Position numbers and translations under genes: made by a program. The notes below the pieces were generated by a model, which had not been told where the DNA came from, did no database searches, and worked only from the letters and a program-made list of their open reading frames with translations. Positions 61,355 to 64,000 of a stretch of DNA of 64,000 nt are shown here, in pieces. Source of the stretch: Parvicella sp964387945 (GTDB taxonomy: Bacteria > Bacteroidota > Bacteroidia > Flavobacteriales_D > Parvicellaceae). How positions within the stretch are numbered: the first letter of the stretch is position 1; each line of letters begins with the position of its first letter. Where the stretch lies: the NCBI GenBank assembly GCA_964387945.1, contig CAYLYX010000005.1:124001-188000 (forward strand). Reading direction: 5' to 3'.

Positions 61355-62115
61355 ACCGAATAGATCAACTAATACGACAAAAAGATGGTATTCTATCCGT
61401 TTACTTTACGGCTGGATACCCTACTCTAGAGGACACGTTAGAAATACTTAAAAACCTAGAAAAATCGGGAGTTGAGTTAGTGGAAATTGGCATCCCTTTT
61501 TCCGATCCACTCGCTGACGGCCCTACCATACAAGCTAGTAACCAACAAGCTTTGGAAAATGGCATGACGCTGGAACTGTTATTTGACCAGCTAAAAGAAA
61601 TGCGCAGAACAGTAGCCATTCCTGTCGTTCTAATGGGTTATTTAAATAGCGTTTTGCAATTTGGAGAACAGCGCTTCATTGAGGCATGTGCCGAAATCGG
61701 TGTGGATGGCTTGATTTTACCCGACCTTCCCATGGATTATTATACCAACCATTTACAAACTATGTTCGAGCAAAATGACATCAAGAACATTCTTCTAGTA
61801 ACACCGAGTAGCACTGATGAGCGAATTCGTAGCATTGACCAGCATAGTTCCGGATTTATCTATGCCGTTTCTACTCATGCCATCACGGGTTCTAAGCTAA
61901 AAGCCATGAACGAGCAATATTTTCAACGATTAAAAGCACTGAACCTAAGTCATCCGTATTTGATAGGTTTTGGAATTCACAATGCTGAGCTTTTTAACGA
62001 GGCCTGTAAGTTTGGAAAAGGCGGCATTATTGGGTCAGCATTTATCAAGCATCTTACTGCAAATGGCACCTCTTTAAACAGTATTCAACAATTTGTAACA
62101 ACCATCCAACCATGA
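61351..62115 (+). CDS. trpA: Tryptophan synthase alpha chain
   Basis: A 254-residue TIM-barrel subunit that releases indole from indole-3-glycerol phosphate and passes it to TrpB. Catalytic Glu in VELVEIGIPFSDPLADGPTIQ (near 45-62), catalytic Asp in DGLILPDLPMDYY and a C-terminal GIIGSAFIKHL. It overlaps trpB by 4 nt and the DAHP synthase gene by 4 nt. Confidence 0.97.
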   Translation: MNRIDQLIRQKDGILSVYFTAGYPTLEDTLEILKNLEKSGVELVEIGIPFSDPLADGPTIQASNQQALENGMTLELLFDQLKEMRRTVAIPVVLMGYLNSVLQFGEQRFIEACAEIGVDGLILPDLPMDYYTNHLQTMFEQNDIKNILLVTPSSTDERIRSIDQHSSGFIYAVSTHAITGSKLKAMNEQYFQRLKALNLSHPYLIGFGIHNAELFNEACKFGKGGIIGSAFIKHLTANGTSLNSIQQFVTTIQP

Positions 62116-63116
62116 TCATACAATTATCACCTACCCTCAACGCTATTCAACGAAACGAAATCCAGGAGCAACTGCACGAACTTCGGATCAAATCAGTTGA
62201 TGTAAAAACTCAATCTGCTCATTATTTAGTGGGCATTCCATCAGCAGACTTTGACCTCAGACGCATTGGTCAACTTAAGGGCGTGAAAGATGTTCACCGC
62301 ATCACGGACGCTTACAAGTTGGTGAGCCGTCAATGGAAAACTGCTGGAACAGTAATTGATTTGGGAGATGGTGTATCCATTTCAGAAAAGGACTTTACCG
62401 TGATGGCAGGTCCCTGTTCCATAGAACATGAAGAACAAGTAGAGCGCATTGTTGCCGAACTGAAAAAACAAAACGTAAAGATTATGCGCGGTGGGGTGTA
62501 TAAACCTCGCAGTAGTCCCTACTCTTTTAGAGGTTTGGGAATAGAAGGTCTCAAAATGTTTCACCAGCATTGTCGTGCAGCTGGAATCAAAATCATTACA
62601 GAAGTCATGCAAGTCTCACAAATTGAAGAGATGATGCCCTATGTAGACATCTTTCAAGTGGGGGCTCGAAACACCCAAAACTTCAACCTATTGGATGCGT
62701 TAGGAGAAGTGGACAAACCGGTGATGATTAAGCGGGGCATCTCTGGCAGTATTGATGAATTATTGCAAAGTGCTGAATATGTATTTTCTGCCGGTAATGA
62801 AAAGTTGTTGCTGTGTGAGCGAGGCATCCGCACCTTTGAGAATGCCTATCGTAATACGTTTGACATTAACGCCATTCCAATTTTGAAAGAAAAAAGTCAC
62901 TTACCAGTAATTGCCGACCCTTCTCACGGGATAGGCATTCGCAAACACGTGGATAAAATCACGTTAGCTGCGCTAGCAGCTGGTGCGGATGGAGCGATTG
63001 TAGAAATGCATTACGAACCCGAAAAAGCGTACAGCGATGGACAGCAAAACTTAAATTTTCAAGAGTTTGAGGGATTGATAGAGAAGATTCGATTGTTAAA
63101 AAGTGTTAGTCTTTGA
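62112..63116 (+). CDS. 3-deoxy-7-phosphoheptulonate (DAHP) synthase, type I-beta with N-terminal regulatory domain
   Basis: A 334-residue enzyme joining phosphoenolpyruvate and erythrose 4-phosphate, the first step of the shikimate pathway. Residues about 1-70 form a ferredoxin-like/ACT-type regulatory domain. The catalytic domain begins DFTVMAGPCSIE and has RGGVYKPRSSPYSFRGLG, QVGARNTQNFNLL, IKRGISGSIDELLQSAEYV and ADPSHGIGIR (metal and substrate residues). It overlaps trpA by 4 nt, so it is the last gene of the trp operon and comes under Trp attenuation. Confidence 0.95.
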   Translation: MIIQLSPTLNAIQRNEIQEQLHELRIKSVDVKTQSAHYLVGIPSADFDLRRIGQLKGVKDVHRITDAYKLVSRQWKTAGTVIDLGDGVSISEKDFTVMAGPCSIEHEEQVERIVAELKKQNVKIMRGGVYKPRSSPYSFRGLGIEGLKMFHQHCRAAGIKIITEVMQVSQIEEMMPYVDIFQVGARNTQNFNLLDALGEVDKPVMIKRGISGSIDELLQSAEYVFSAGNEKLLLCERGIRTFENAYRNTFDINAIPILKEKSHLPVIADPSHGIGIRKHVDKITLAALAAGADGAIVEMHYEPEKAYSDGQQNLNFQEFEGLIEKIRLLKSVSL

Positions 63117-63146
63117 ATAAAAGAAGAATTGGAACGTTTTTGACAT

Positions 63147-63557
63147 ATGAATAAGGTCAATGAGAAAATCAAATTTGGACTTTTGTTTACTATTATTCAA
63201 ATTGTATCTTGGATCATCTTGTTTTATGGAAGTGCCTACATCATTTTAAACGTTTATGGTCACGTCCCGAGAAAAATGGGGCCAGCCAACGGATTTGGCT
63301 ACCATGCCTTTATAAATGTAACAATGGTTGGTTTCGGGATGATAGCCTTGGTAGTGAACACTATATCTGCTCTTTTTCGTGGATGGCTGGCGTATATCTT
63401 ACTCTATTCTTCGATGATGATTACAGTTGTTGTTTTTCACATTGACAACTACGATTACACCCCGTACAAAACACTTCATTTCATTTGTTCAGGATTGCTT
63501 GCTACATTGAGCAGTACGCCACTTATTCTCTATTTATTTAGAAAACAAAATGACTAA
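63147..63557 (+). CDS. Small four-helix membrane protein of unknown function
   Basis: A 136-residue protein with about four hydrophobic segments: FGLLFTIIQIVSWIILFYGSAYIILNVYG, HAFINVTMVGFGMIALVVNTISAL, WLAYILLYSSMMITVVVF and LHFICSGLLATLSSTPLILYLF. It lies 30 nt after the DAHP synthase gene, so it may be transcribed with the trp operon. I do not recognise the family. Confidence 0.65.
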   Translation: MNKVNEKIKFGLLFTIIQIVSWIILFYGSAYIILNVYGHVPRKMGPANGFGYHAFINVTMVGFGMIALVVNTISALFRGWLAYILLYSSMMITVVVFHIDNYDYTPYKTLHFICSGLLATLSSTPLILYLFRKQND

Positions 63558-63583
63558 TGTTAAGCTAAGACTAAGATAACAAT

Positions 63584-64000
63584 TCACAACTCATACAAAG
63601 TCGTAACAATGATTCCTTTCCCCGATGGATAGGGTATCTTCGATAGTATTTGGGCTTCCTTTACCTTAAGGTTAAACGGTGGTATCAACAAATCCACTCC
63701 ACTGCCCTTTTTCAAACGAATCCCCTGCCCTGAAATAATATCCTTATTGGGTTCAAACACTTCTGAAGGCAGATGCTCCGTGAGGATGATATAACGATAA
63801 GCATACAATTTCTCGACAATTTGTTTGATTTCCTTGTTCGACAAATGCTGTAGCACCTGTCTTAAAATCGCACAGTCTGCTTGTGGCAAAGGATCAGTTG
63901 CCAAATCCAAACAGTGAAATGATAGCTGTTTTGAACTGAATAAACGCTTATTTCTTTCTATCAGCTCCGGAACTATATCTACAGCAATATATTCCTTTGT
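63584..64000 (-). CDS. Class I SAM-dependent methyltransferase, truncated by the window edge
   Basis: The frame is open to the right edge, so only the C-terminal ~138 residues are present. Reading inward from the edge, TKEYIAVDIVPELIERNK contains the motif-I acidic residue region, followed by FHCLDLATDPLPQADCAILRQVLQHLSNKEI, the motif-IV-like segment of class I methyltransferases, and later YRYIILTEHLPSEVF. Substrate not readable. Convergent with the small membrane-protein gene. Confidence 0.75.
   Translation of the reverse strand, partial: TKEYIAVDIVPELIERNKRLFSSKQLSFHCLDLATDPLPQADCAILRQVLQHLSNKEIKQIVEKLYAYRYIILTEHLPSEVFEPNKDIISGQGIRLKKGSGVDLLIPPFNLKVKEAQILSKIPYPSGKGIIVTTLYEL

Overview
The window comes from a member of the Bacteroidota, most likely a marine or aquatic Flavobacteriales relative. 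This is inferred from several features: type IX secretion (T9SS) cargo with C-terminal sorting domains, a PorP/SprF protein, a GldI-like lipoprotein, a long-form NusB, a PUR-alpha (DUF3276) protein, many TAnnTTTG -7 promoter boxes, and near absence of Shine-Dalgarno sequences. The DNA is AT-rich. I saw no rRNA, tRNA, insertion sequence, prophage or CRISPR array. Genes are densely packed, no gene-free stretch exceeds 300 bases, and there is one 10-N assembly gap at 37074-37083.

Layout. 1-3.3 kb: end of an unrecognised gene, a TPR/PD40/OmpA/DUF1573 envelope protein and a SnoaL-like protein. 3.4-6.7 kb: a secreted M43 metalloprotease with three 95-residue repeats. 6.9-11.5 kb: a five-gene leftward operon (NrnA-like DHH phosphoesterase, GldI-like lipoprotein, double-FKBP lipoprotein, DUF2071, DUF5723). 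11.6-14.2 kb: small proteins and a glucosaminidase. 14.3-18.1 kb: a HYR-repeat T9SS type B protein with its PorP/SprF partner. 18.1-25.3 kb: housekeeping genes (PUR-alpha, ABC exporter half, leucine dehydrogenase, NusB, DUF58, YqgE, class IV aminotransferase). 25.4-32.3 kb: an unknown membrane-anchored protein, a penicillin-acylase homologue, a pentapeptide-repeat protein, a lipoprotein, an S4 protein and a pseudouridine synthase. 32.3-36.1 kb: a subtilisin-like protease and another T9SS cargo protein. 36.1-41.2 kb: aldo/keto reductase (broken by the gap), MATE exporter, PhnB-like protein, lipoprotein, SelO. 41.2-44.4 kb: a DUF2520-KdsC-UbiA-Maf operon and an orphan SiaC-like protein. 44.5-52.8 kb: a secreted hydrolase, a glutamate-synthase-like FMN protein, a giant CUB/Ig/beta-helix T9SS protein and a secreted nuclease. 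53-55.6 kb: a lipoprotein and an unknown protein with kinase-like motifs. 55.6-63.1 kb: a complete trp operon. 63.1 kb to the end: a small membrane protein and a truncated methyltransferase.

The trp operon is the regulatory highlight. A promoter (TTTG-N21-TACATTTG) fires almost directly onto the ATG of a 22-codon leader peptide carrying three consecutive Trp codons and a fourth Trp codon just before its stop. A strong terminator follows. A 9-bp antiterminator helix can form between the end of the leader ORF and the terminator 5' arm, giving a complete ribosome-mediated attenuator. Downstream are trpE-G-D-C-F-B-A and a DAHP synthase gene, so entry into the shikimate pathway is placed under the same control. 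TrpE keeps the LLES motif used for Trp feedback inhibition.

The secreted proteins (M43 and S8 proteases, HYR protein, alpha/beta hydrolase, CUB/beta-helix protein, nuclease) together suggest an organism that degrades or binds polymers outside the cell. Several -7 boxes lie 4-7 nt from start codons, so leaderless mRNAs appear common.
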